11,099 nt of DNA from assembly GCA_031258995.1 (NCBI GenBank), contig JAIRMB010000008.1:1-11099 (forward strand), read 5' to 3'. A model generated the notes under the pieces. The model did no database searches. It was not told the origin of the DNA and was given only the letters and a program-made list of their open reading frames with translations. Positions 4,518 through 11,099 of the stretch are shown one piece after another. The translations under genes and the position numbers were made by a program. Position 1 is the stretch's first letter; the number at the start of each line of letters is the position of its first letter. This stretch comes from Puniceicoccales bacterium (GTDB lineage Bacteria; Verrucomicrobiota; Verrucomicrobiia; Opitutales; JAIRLM01).

Positions 4518-6305
4518 ATGGGGCCCGAGCGGATCCGAAATTTCTGCATCATTGCCCACATCGATCACGGCAAAACGACCCTCTCGGATCGGCTTCTGGA
4601 GGCGACGGGGACCATTGCGGCGCGGGAAAGGCAGGAACAGCTGCTGGATTCCATGGACTTGGAACGGGAGCGGGGCATTACCATCAAAAGCCACCCGGTT
4701 TCCATGACCTATCGCCATCCGGAAGGAGGAAAGTTCCTGCTAAATTTGATGGATACGCCGGGACACGTGGATTTTTCCTACGAAGTTTCCCGCTGCCTGG
4801 CCGCCTGCGAGGGGGCCTTGCTGCTCATCGACGCTTCTCAGGGCATCGAAGCTCAAACGGTTGCAAACGGACTGTTAGCCGTAAGCCAGGGTTTGCACAT
4901 CGTGCCCGTAATCAATAAGGTAGATCTGCCTGGAGCCGATGTGGCCCGCGTGCTGGGGCAGATGGAGGAGGTTCTAGCGCTGCCCCGAGAGGAGGCAGTC
5001 CTAGCCAGCGCAAAAACAGGGTTGGGCGTTGACGCCATTTTAGACGCCATCGTACGCCGCATTCCACCGCCCACAGTTAGCGAAGAAACTAAGGCGCTTA
5101 TTTTCGACTCCGTCTTCGACGCCTATCGGGGAGTGATTTGCTATGTGCGGATCTTCGGCGGCACGCTGCGACTGGGGGACTCCGTGACCATGATGCGAAC
5201 CGCCATGGGCACCCAAATTAAAGAGTTGGGCCGCTTTACCCCCGCCATGGTGGCGGAGGAGCAGCTGTTGCCGGGCCAGGTGGGCTACCTGGTCACCGGA
5301 ATCCGCAACGTGGGAGATATCAAAATTGGGGATACTGTCACGGACAGTGGCCGGCCGGCCCGGGAACCGCTGAAGGGCTACCGGGAGGTGCGCCCCATGG
5401 TATTCAGCGGCGTCTATCCGCTAGATACCTCCGACTTCGAGAAACTCAAAGCAGCGGTGGGGCGCCTGCGGCTGAACGACTCCGCCCTCAGTTACGCGCC
5501 GGAAAGTTCCATCGCCCTCGGCTTCGGCTTTCGCTGCGGCTTTTTGGGGCTGCTGCACATGGAAATCGTTCTGGAACGGCTTCGGCGGGAGTACGGCCTG
5601 GATGTGCTATCTACCTATCCGAGCGTAGTCTATCGAATAAATCTGACCGATGGCACAGCGAAGGAGGTGGATAGCCCGCAATTTTTTCCAGATCCATCCT
5701 TCATCAAATCCATCGAAGAGCCCCTTATTTTGGCCACACTGCACGTGCCATTAGATGCCTTGGGAGAAGTTCTTAGCCTTCTAAATGAAAAGCGAGGGCT
5801 CTGCAACGGCACAGAAAATGTGGGCGGCGATCGCCTCATGCTGACCTGCCGCCTGCCGCTAAACGAAATTCTCATCGATTTCAACGACCGGCTTAAGAGC
5901 ATAACTCACGGCTACGGCTCCATGGACTACGACCTGGCCGGCTACGCCAAGTCGGACCTGGTGAAATTGGACCTGCTAGTGAACGGCGAGCCGATAGATG
6001 CTTTTTCTTCCATCATTCATCGCAGTAAAGTCGTGACGCACGGTCGTAAACTTTGCGAAAAGCTCAAAGAATTGCTTCCGCGACAGCTTTTTAAGATAGC
6101 CATCCAGGCGGCCATCGGCGCAGAAGTTGTGGCCCGGGAAACGCTCGGCGCCCTCCGCAAGGACGTCACGGCCAAGTGCTATGGTGGAGACATTACCCGC
6201 AAGAGGAAACTGCTGGACAAGCAGAAGGAGGGCAAAAAGCGCATGAAACAGATCGGGAAGGTGTCCATACCGCAGGATACGTTCATTAAAATCCTCAAGA
6301 ACTGA
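4518..6305 (+). CDS. lepA: Elongation factor 4 (LepA GTPase)
   Basis: LepA is a ribosome-associated GTPase related to EF-G that acts on stalled or mis-translocated ribosomes. All GTPase motifs are present: A-H-I-D-H-G-K-T-T at 13-21 (G1), R-G-I-T-I-K at 52-57 (G2), D-T-P-G-H-V-D at 79-85 (G3), N-K-V-D at 133-136 (G4) and S-A-K at 164-166 (G5). The LepA-specific C-terminal domain is complete, with the conserved K-C-Y-G-G-D-I-T-R-K-R-K-L-L and K-Q-K-E-G-K-K-R-M-K stretches. At 595 residues it matches the usual length of about 600. The start ATG 4518 follows an AGGGTG about 8 bases upstream and places the G1 motif at the normal distance. It stands between the orphan gene and rpmF. I found no convincing promoter in the GC-rich 4414-4517 spacer. 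Confidence 0.97.
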   Translation: MGPERIRNFCIIAHIDHGKTTLSDRLLEATGTIAARERQEQLLDSMDLERERGITIKSHPVSMTYRHPEGGKFLLNLMDTPGHVDFSYEVSRCLAACEGALLLIDASQGIEAQTVANGLLAVSQGLHIVPVINKVDLPGADVARVLGQMEEVLALPREEAVLASAKTGLGVDAILDAIVRRIPPPTVSEETKALIFDSVFDAYRGVICYVRIFGGTLRLGDSVTMMRTAMGTQIKELGRFTPAMVAEEQLLPGQVGYLVTGIRNVGDIKIGDTVTDSGRPAREPLKGYREVRPMVFSGVYPLDTSDFEKLKAAVGRLRLNDSALSYAPESSIALGFGFRCGFLGLLHMEIVLERLRREYGLDVLSTYPSVVYRINLTDGTAKEVDSPQFFPDPSFIKSIEEPLILATLHVPLDALGEVLSLLNEKRGLCNGTENVGGDRLMLTCRLPLNEILIDFNDRLKSITHGYGSMDYDLAGYAKSDLVKLDLLVNGEPIDAFSSIIHRSKVVTHGRKLCEKLKELLPRQLFKIAIQAAIGAEVVARETLGALRKDVTAKCYGGDITRKRKLLDKQKEGKKRMKQIGKVSIPQDTFIKILKN

Positions 6306-6405
6306 TGGTCGTCCTTCCGTTGGCCGTGGATTGTGACCATGGGTAGCCGAAACGTTTTTCCTTGCGCAGTCGATGGGAGCGGGCCAGCTTGGCGCAGAGG
6401 TAGAC

Positions 6406-6579
6406 ATGGCGCAGCCGAAAAGAAAGAATTCTAAGCAAAGGAGCCATAAGCGGCGTGGGGCGAAGCGTTTCACCGCTCCCATTTTGGCGCGCGATAAGGA
6501 CGGCGGGTTGTTTTTGCCACATCATGTGCATCCACTGACAGGAATGTACCGGGGGCGGCAGGTTGTAGAAACCGATTAG
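6406..6579 (+). CDS. rpmF: 50S ribosomal protein bL32
   Basis: This is a 57-residue component of the large ribosomal subunit. It begins M-A-Q-P-K-R-K-N-S-K-Q-R-S-H-K-R-R, the characteristic basic N-terminus, and ends G-M-Y-R-G-R-Q-V-V. It lacks the zinc-binding cysteines found in one class of bL32 and matches the cysteine-free class as in E. coli (H-H near the middle, then Y-R-G-R). The ATG at 6406 is preferred over an upstream ATG at 6373 because it has AGAGG about 6 bases upstream and gives the standard N-terminus. plsX follows immediately, the widespread rpmF-plsX-fabH arrangement. Confidence 0.95.
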   Translation: MAQPKRKNSKQRSHKRRGAKRFTAPILARDKDGGLFLPHHVHPLTGMYRGRQVVETD

Positions 6580-6595
6580 TTTGGCCGGCGTTTCC

Positions 6596-7687
6596 ATGCG
6601 CAATAGAGGACAGCCGCCGGTTCTTGCCGTCGATGTGATGGGGTCGGACCGCGGCCCGAAAGAAATTTTGGAAGGTGTCCGGCGGGCGCTGTGCACCCGC
6701 ACTACGGCGCCCTTTCGTGTGATTCTGGTGGGAGATGGCGGCATGATCCGGGCCACCATTGCGGAGCGCCGCTTTCGTTCCGTGCTCAGTCGTATGGAAA
6801 TTTTTCATGCGGCCGAAGTAATTGGCATGGAGGAAAGCCCGACTAAAGTTTTGCGGCAAAAAAAACGTGCTTCTATGGCGCAAGCCATCGAATTGGTCAA
6901 AGAAGGGCGCTCCGACGGCGTTCTAAGTTGCGGGAATACGGGAGCCCTCGTGGCACTGGGAACAGTCCGACTGCGGCCCATCGAAGGTCTCGATCGGCCC
7001 GCTTTAGCCACGGTCATTCCGGCCATTGATAGGCGCTTTGTCCTACTGGATGTCGGCGCAAATCCGGCGCCCACCGCCCGACAGCTGGTTCATAGCGCAA
7101 TTCTCGGAAGCCACTACAGCAGCGTGGCGTTGAGGATTCCGTCCCCCAAGATCGGCCTCCTCTCTATCGGTACCGAGGAAGGGAAGGGCAATGCACTTGT
7201 GCAAGAGGCACACGAGACACTTAAATTGTTGGCAAGTAGGCAAATTATTAATTACCGGGGCCTAATCGAAGGTTTTCAGCTCTTTCAGGAAGATGGGGAT
7301 TCAATCGATGTGGTGGTCTGCGATGGCTTTGTGGGCAATGTGCTGCTGAAAGCGATGGAGTCCATCGCGAAAAGATTGAAGAAATTCTTACGTAAGGAAC
7401 TTCTACGTAACCCACTACGTATTTTTGGCTGTCTCTTTTTGGGCGCTGCTCTGCGGACCATCCGGGCGAAGCTCAGCGCGGAACGGTACGGCGCCGCTCC
7501 ACTGCTAGGACTCAGCGGTGCGGTATTTAAGGCACATGGCGGAAGTGATTGCCGTGAAATCTGCCATGCGGTCCTGATTGCCCAGCGCTTTCTCCGGGCC
7601 GGCATGGGGGAGGAGTTGCATCGACAGGTACTGCAAGCGCAGGAATTGTTGCGGACGGCGGAAAAAGAAGAAAAAGTGCTAATTTAA
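6596..7687 (+). CDS. plsX: Phosphate acyltransferase PlsX
   Basis: PlsX converts acyl-ACP and phosphate to acyl-phosphate, the donor for the first acylation of glycerol-3-phosphate. It is a peripheral protein of the inner membrane face. Recognisable blocks are V-D-V-M-G-S-D-R-G-P at the N-terminus (usually D-x-M-G-G-D), S-C-G-N-T-G-A-L-V-A-L-G, L-L-D-V-G-A-N, G-L-L-S-I-G-T-E-E-G-K-G-N, N-Y-R-G-L-I-E-G, V-V-V-C-D-G-F-V-G-N-V-L-L-K and Y-G-A-A-P-L-L-G-L-S-G. The length of about 363 residues is slightly above the usual 330-350. The ATG at 6596 is chosen; a TTG at 6581, two bases after the rpmF stop codon, would add five residues and neither has a strong ribosome binding site. Closeness to rpmF and fabH indicates an operon linking ribosome and membrane lipid synthesis. 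Confidence 0.96.
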   Translation: MRNRGQPPVLAVDVMGSDRGPKEILEGVRRALCTRTTAPFRVILVGDGGMIRATIAERRFRSVLSRMEIFHAAEVIGMEESPTKVLRQKKRASMAQAIELVKEGRSDGVLSCGNTGALVALGTVRLRPIEGLDRPALATVIPAIDRRFVLLDVGANPAPTARQLVHSAILGSHYSSVALRIPSPKIGLLSIGTEEGKGNALVQEAHETLKLLASRQIINYRGLIEGFQLFQEDGDSIDVVVCDGFVGNVLLKAMESIAKRLKKFLRKELLRNPLRIFGCLFLGAALRTIRAKLSAERYGAAPLLGLSGAVFKAHGGSDCREICHAVLIAQRFLRAGMGEELHRQVLQAQELLRTAEKEEKVLI

Positions 7688-7704
7688 AAAAGCGGAGAAT
7701 TACT

Positions 7705-8709
7705 ATGGCGGAGCGAAAGCGGATTTATGTGCGCGGGATCGGATCCTACCTGCCGGAAAAAATATTAACGAATAGCGACCTGGAGCGAATGGTGGACACC
7801 AGCGATGAATGGATCGTCACGCGCACCGGCATTCGCGAAAGGCACATCGCGGCGGAAGGGCAAATTACCTCAGACTTGGCTACGGAAGCGGCAAAGAAAG
7901 CGCTAGCGGACGCCGATTTATGTCCCGACGACGTGGACATTGTCCTTGTGACTACGGTTGTGCCGGACATGCAATTTCCTTCCACAGCCTGCTTCGTCCA
8001 GCAGAAGCTGGGCATAGGGACGAAGTGTCCCTGTGTGGGCATGGAAGTGGGCTGCTCCGGCATGATCTATCTGATGGAACTGGCCGCCGGGCTGCTAGAG
8101 CGGGGACCCTATCGCAATGTCCTGACCATCGCAGCCGATAAGCTCTCCGCCGTGACGGATTGGACGGACCGCTCTACCTGCGTTCTGTTGGCAGACGGCG
8201 CAGCAGCTCTGGTTTTGACATCGGAAAATGTCAAAAAGCGGGCAGAGCTACTAGGCACCTTCCTCGCCGCCGACGGATCAGGGGCAGAATTTCTTTGCAT
8301 GCCGGGCGGTGGCGGCAGACATCCAGCAACGGCGCAGACGGTGGCTGACCGGCTCCATTATCTGAAAATGAATGGCCGCGAGGTATTTAAACGGGCTTTG
8401 ACGGACATGGGGCATGCGGTGGAGCGGCTTTTCGAGCGCTGTTCCGTTGGCGTCGACGACGTGGCCCACTTCATTCCCCACCAGGCCAATCTGCGCATCA
8501 TAGAGGCCATCGCAGAACGGCTAAGCATTCCTATGGAGCGTGTTGTAGCAGTTCTGGACCGTACCGGGAATACGTCCTCCGCCTCCCTCGGCATTGCCTG
8601 GGATATGGCCCTTCAGGAAGGCCGCTTCCATGAGGGCGATTTGATCGTGCCATTCGCGTTTGGAGCGGGTCTCACATCCGCCGCGGCGCTGCTGCGCTGG
8701 ATCGGTTAA
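7705..8709 (+). CDS. fabH: 3-oxoacyl-ACP synthase III (FabH)
   Basis: FabH condenses acetyl-CoA or another short acyl-CoA with malonyl-ACP to start fatty acid synthesis in the cytoplasm. The triad is visible: C117 in E-V-G-C-S-G-M, H259 in F-I-P-H-Q-A-N and N289 in R-T-G-N-T-S-S-A-S. The segment before the nucleophile usually reads A-A-C-S-G, so V-G here is a mild departure. T-R-T-G-I-R-E-R-H at 39-47 is the conserved N-terminal motif. At 334 residues it is a little longer than the E. coli enzyme (317). A GGAG at 7694-7697, seven bases before ATG 7705, supports the start. The gene follows plsX by 17 bases and precedes lpxA by 26. Confidence 0.96.
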   Translation: MAERKRIYVRGIGSYLPEKILTNSDLERMVDTSDEWIVTRTGIRERHIAAEGQITSDLATEAAKKALADADLCPDDVDIVLVTTVVPDMQFPSTACFVQQKLGIGTKCPCVGMEVGCSGMIYLMELAAGLLERGPYRNVLTIAADKLSAVTDWTDRSTCVLLADGAAALVLTSENVKKRAELLGTFLAADGSGAEFLCMPGGGGRHPATAQTVADRLHYLKMNGREVFKRALTDMGHAVERLFERCSVGVDDVAHFIPHQANLRIIEAIAERLSIPMERVVAVLDRTGNTSSASLGIAWDMALQEGRFHEGDLIVPFAFGAGLTSAAALLRWIG

Positions 8710-8735
8710 GGTCCCCTAGAAAAAGGAAATGCGCT

Positions 8736-9548
8736 ATGGCCACAATCCATCCAACGGCCATTGTCGAGCGGGGGGCAGAACTGGCAGAGGACGTCTCCAT
8801 CGGTGCCTACGCCTACGTGGGCGGGTCTGTCCGCGCGGGGACCGGCTGCGTCCTGCATCACCACGCCGTCGTGGAAGGTAACACGCTACTAGGGAAAGAC
8901 AATGAGATTTTTCCCTTTGCCCTCCTAGGCGGGAAGACCCAGGACCTGAAGTGGGACGGCGGCCACGGTCCGCTCATCGTCGGAGATGGCAACGTGTTCC
9001 GCGAATATGTCACCGTCCACGGTCCTACGATGGCCGGCAATGAAACCCGCATCGGGAACCGCAACCACTTCCTTTCCTATTCTCACGTCGCCCACGAATG
9101 TAAGATTCAAGATGATATCATAGTGAGCAGTAAAGCCGTGATCGGTGGTCACGTAGAGGTGGAATCTTTCGCTAACGTTGGCGGTGCGTCGGCGGTGCAT
9201 CAGTTCTGCCGGATCGGACGTCACGGCTTTCTGGGCGGACTTTCCGCACTAGTCCAGGACCTGCCCCCCGTCATGATCGCCGAAGGCAATCGGGCCCGAT
9301 TGCGCGCCTATAATCGCATCGGTCTCCAGCGGAGAGGTTTTAGCGAAGAACGGATCGAAGGCGTGCGGCGCATTTTTCGCCATCTCTACGGCAACGAGCG
9401 GGACCGGAGCGGCGCCCTAGAAGCAATCGGCCAGGATCTAACAATTCCGGAAGATCTTCGAGAAGAAATGCTTCGTTTTTGTGGCCGCTGCCTGCGGGGA
9501 CTGGTGGGGTGCGACAAAAAATGTTCAGCCGCACCCGAAGATGATTGA
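8736..9548 (+). CDS. lpxA: UDP-N-acetylglucosamine O-acyltransferase (LpxA)
   Basis: LpxA transfers a 3-hydroxyacyl chain from ACP to the 3-hydroxyl of UDP-GlcNAc, the first step of lipid A synthesis, so the cell should have an LPS outer membrane. The N-terminal two thirds form left-handed beta helix hexapeptide repeats (H-P-T-A-I-V, I-G-A-Y-A-Y-V-G and similar). Q-D-L-K-W and the catalytic H-V-A-H-E-C are present, with H120 corresponding to His125 of E. coli. A-V-H-Q-F-C-R-I-G and the C-terminal helices (R-I-G-L-Q-R-R-G-F-S) complete the family pattern. AAGGA at 8723-8727, eight bases before the ATG, supports the start. The length of 270 residues is normal with a short extra charged tail. 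The last 24 bases overlap the convergent isomerase gene. Confidence 0.96.
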   Translation: MATIHPTAIVERGAELAEDVSIGAYAYVGGSVRAGTGCVLHHHAVVEGNTLLGKDNEIFPFALLGGKTQDLKWDGGHGPLIVGDGNVFREYVTVHGPTMAGNETRIGNRNHFLSYSHVAHECKIQDDIIVSSKAVIGGHVEVESFANVGGASAVHQFCRIGRHGFLGGLSALVQDLPPVMIAEGNRARLRAYNRIGLQRRGFSEERIEGVRRIFRHLYGNERDRSGALEAIGQDLTIPEDLREEMLRFCGRCLRGLVGCDKKCSAAPEDD

Positions 9549-10151
9549 TTCCACCATGGCGCAAAGGGCATGGTAGACGGGCAAGTGCAACTCTTGAATC
9601 CGATAGGTCTCTCGCTCCGGAACGCGGATACAAATGTCACAGCCGCTCGCCATTTTGCCGCCGTCCTCCCCGCTCAGCCCTATTACACCCAATCCCAATG
9701 CCTTCGCCGTTTCGTTGGCGCGGAGCACATTGGCGGAATTGCCGGAAGTGGAGAGAGATAGGAGTAAATCTCCTTGCCGGCCCAACGCGAAAACCAGCTG
9801 AGCGAAGGCATATTCCGGAAAGCAGTCGTTGGCAAAAGCCGTTAGCGGAGCAACGAAGCTGGGAAGCGGAATGGCGGGCAATGCGCCCTGCAAATGGTCG
9901 CGAAGTTCCCTACTTAGACTGGCCTCGGGCGGAGACTCCACGGCTCGCCGTTGCCGAAATTCCTTCAGCAGCTCGGCTGCTATGTGTTCCGTGTCGGCAG
10001 CGCTGCCACCGTTACCACAGAGGAGCAATTTCCCACCGGAACGGAAACAGCGGACGAGCGCATCACTAGCGGCCGCAATATCGGCCACGCACTGCTCTAG
10101 TGGCGGATAGCTGACCAGAAGGTCGTGGAAAATTTCTTCCGCGCTGGACAC
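9525..10151 (-). CDS. gmhA: Phosphoheptose isomerase-like SIS-domain protein
   Basis: GmhA converts sedoheptulose 7-phosphate to D-glycero-D-manno-heptose 7-phosphate for the LPS core. The SIS-domain motifs are G-N-G-G-S-A-A-D at 46-53, E60 in the A-A-E-L helix, S-T-S-G-N-S-A-N at 134-141, D-G-G-K-M-A at 163-168, and R-I-Q-E-L-H with Q186 and H194 matching the catalytic Gln172 and His180 of the E. coli enzyme. Compared with E. coli GmhA (192 residues) it has about 20 extra residues at 71-90, before the A-F-A-N-D segment. Start is GTG 10151, three bases after the rpsR stop, so coupling is likely. The 3' end overlaps lpxA. DiaA-type relatives share the fold, but the conserved Q/H pair favours the isomerase. 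Confidence 0.85.
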   Translation of the reverse strand: MSSAEEIFHDLLVSYPPLEQCVADIAAASDALVRCFRSGGKLLLCGNGGSAADTEHIAAELLKEFRQRRAVESPPEASLSRELRDHLQGALPAIPLPSFVAPLTAFANDCFPEYAFAQLVFALGRQGDLLLSLSTSGNSANVLRANETAKALGLGVIGLSGEDGGKMASGCDICIRVPERETYRIQELHLPVYHALCAMVESIIFGCG

Positions 10152-10154
10152 GGC

Positions 10155-10385
10155 TCACTTCATGAGTAACATGTTGCGGGCCCGTTTAATCAGCTGTGCA
10201 ACGCGCCGCTGGTTTTTAGCACTCAGGCCCGTATCTTTTCGCGGCTGGATCTTACCCGTCTCCGTCACATAGCGGGACAGCTCCTCCACGTCCATCCAGT
10301 TGAGCTTGGCCACATCTTTGGCCTCCTTTGCCGGAGGGACGGCCGACTGCTCCGTAACTGCCATCGGATCGTTCATGGGGATCAT
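10155..10385 (-). CDS. rpsR: 30S ribosomal protein bS18
   Basis: This is a small-subunit ribosomal protein. The C-terminal half is diagnostic: W-M-D-V-E-E-L-S-R-Y-V-T-E-T-G-K-I-Q-P-R, then T-G-L-S-A-K-N-Q-R-R-V-A-Q-L-I-K-R-A-R-N. The 76-residue length is normal. The N-terminus is uncertain because methionines occur at residues 1, 4 and 8 (ATG 10385, 10376, 10364) and none has a clear ribosome binding site. In many genomes rpsR sits with rpsF, ssb and rplI; here it lies between a glycosyltransferase gene and the gmhA-like gene, so it has been separated from that cluster. Confidence 0.95.
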   Translation of the reverse strand: MIPMNDPMAVTEQSAVPPAKEAKDVAKLNWMDVEELSRYVTETGKIQPRKDTGLSAKNQRRVAQLIKRARNMLLMK

Positions 10386-10457
10386 CTGGTCGGAGAAAGA
10401 GATTGGGGCAAGAAAAATTTTCCTTCTGCGTTTACTGAGCTGGAAAGGGCTTTTAGG

Positions 10458-11099
10458 CTAAGGTTTAGCCCCGTCGGCGGCGATAGCCTTGCGGACGATT
10501 TTTTTGTCGGATTGCTTTTTCCTCCGCGCTTCCGCGCCTTCTTGGACCGTAACCCCGCCATGGATCCGGTAGTAACGGTAGCCGATGTCCGGCAGCACCG
10601 CGTAGGTCGCCGCCTTTTTCGTTAAAAAATGGAATAAAAAAACATCCTCCTCGTAAACGATGCGGTTTTGCGATGCGAAATCTAGCTGCTCGCGGGCGAC
10701 GGTGCGAAATAGATCGCCGCGCCACAGGCGTGAACAGAGAATTCCTACAAGCCTTCTCCGTTTGAGCAAGCGGCGGATTTCGGCGGCATTCCTGGCTGTG
10801 CCCGTTGTCGGCACATTGCATAGCCAACGGGCCAGAGACCGTTTTCCATCCTTCTTTATCTCTTCCACCTGAAAGAAAACGATATCCGCGCCGGTCCCTT
10901 TGGCTGCGGCGAGAGCCTTTTCGGCAATGTTCGGAAAAAGTTCATCGTCCGCGTCCAAGCAGAGGATGTACTCGCCCTCTGCCGCGAGGGTCGCTCGAAT
11001 GCGAGTGAACAGCAATCCCCGATTTTGGCCGTTTTCGAGCACTTTTATGCGCGGATATTTTTGGGCATAGGACTTTAAAATAGCGAGGGAGCCGTCCGT
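10458..11099 (-). CDS. Family 2 glycosyltransferase, C-terminal part (5' end outside window)
   Basis: The frame is open from the right edge and ends at TAG 10458-10460, giving 213 residues. It begins within the nucleotide-binding region (T-D-G-S-L-A-I-L-K-S-Y-A), followed by V-L-E-N-G-Q-N-R-G-L and the metal-binding D-x-D motif L-D-A-D-D-E-L. The second half has E-E-D-V-F-L-F-H-F and Y-R-Y-Y-R-I-H-G-G-V-T, typical of GT-A fold glycosyltransferases that build LPS or surface glycans. The C-terminus is lysine/arginine-rich and there is no transmembrane segment in the visible part. Acceptor and sugar cannot be told. Proximity to the gmhA-like gene supports a role in LPS core or O-chain assembly. 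Confidence 0.88.
   Translation of the reverse strand, partial: TDGSLAILKSYAQKYPRIKVLENGQNRGLLFTRIRATLAAEGEYILCLDADDELFPNIAEKALAAAKGTGADIVFFQVEEIKKDGKRSLARWLCNVPTTGTARNAAEIRRLLKRRRLVGILCSRLWRGDLFRTVAREQLDFASQNRIVYEEDVFLFHFLTKKAATYAVLPDIGYRYYRIHGGVTVQEGAEARRKKQSDKKIVRKAIAADGAKP

Noticed and set aside
7389..7421. Three TACGTA palindromes within 33 bases of plsX
   Set aside because: They fall on repeated Leu-Arg codons (CTA-CGT or TTA-CGT) in a continuous, well-conserved gene. Codon choice explains them without a binding-site role.
10456..10470. Perfect hairpin GGCTAA-ggt-TTAGCC at the stop of the glycosyltransferase gene
   Set aside because: The stem is short and AT-containing, and neither strand has a following T run, so it does not meet the form of an intrinsic terminator.

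Overview
The window appears to come from a Gram-negative bacterium. It carries lipid A and LPS-type genes (lpxA, a gmhA-like isomerase, a family 2 glycosyltransferase) beside standard bacterial genes (cmk, plsC, lepA, rpmF, plsX, fabH, rpsR). Overall base composition is moderately GC-rich. From memory, the style of several proteins (Cmk, FabH, LpxA and the long GmhA) is compatible with Verrucomicrobiota, possibly the Opitutae/Puniceicoccales side. That placement is an impression and was not tested by a search.

Layout. Positions 1-1052 (minus strand) hold the 5' part of plsC, coupled by a 4-base overlap to cmk. Positions 1089-1162 are an AT-rich divergent spacer. Positions 1163-2686 (plus strand) hold a tightly packed series of small genes that I do not recognise. 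They overlap by 4 to 20 bases, contain a run of nine A at one junction, and may include frameshifts. Positions 2885-3386 are a complete footprint of an insertion sequence: matched 17-bp terminal inverted repeats, flanking 7-bp direct repeats and a transposase gene reduced to its two ends. Positions 3511-4413 hold an AT-richer orphan gene for a 300-residue protein of unknown function.

From 4518 the plus strand is a conventional housekeeping block: lepA, rpmF, plsX, fabH, lpxA. plsX and fabH feed phospholipid and fatty acid synthesis, and lpxA commits acyl chains to lipid A. From 9525 to the right edge the genes lie on the minus strand: a GT2 glycosyltransferase (5' end outside the window), rpsR and a gmhA-like isomerase. 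The isomerase gene overlaps the end of lpxA tail to tail by 24 bp. The two blocks together cover envelope lipid and LPS building, with translation genes (lepA, rpmF, rpsR) interspersed.

The region between cmk and lepA is the accessory part of the window. It holds every unrecognised gene and the mobile element remnant, and it is where something undescribed is most likely.
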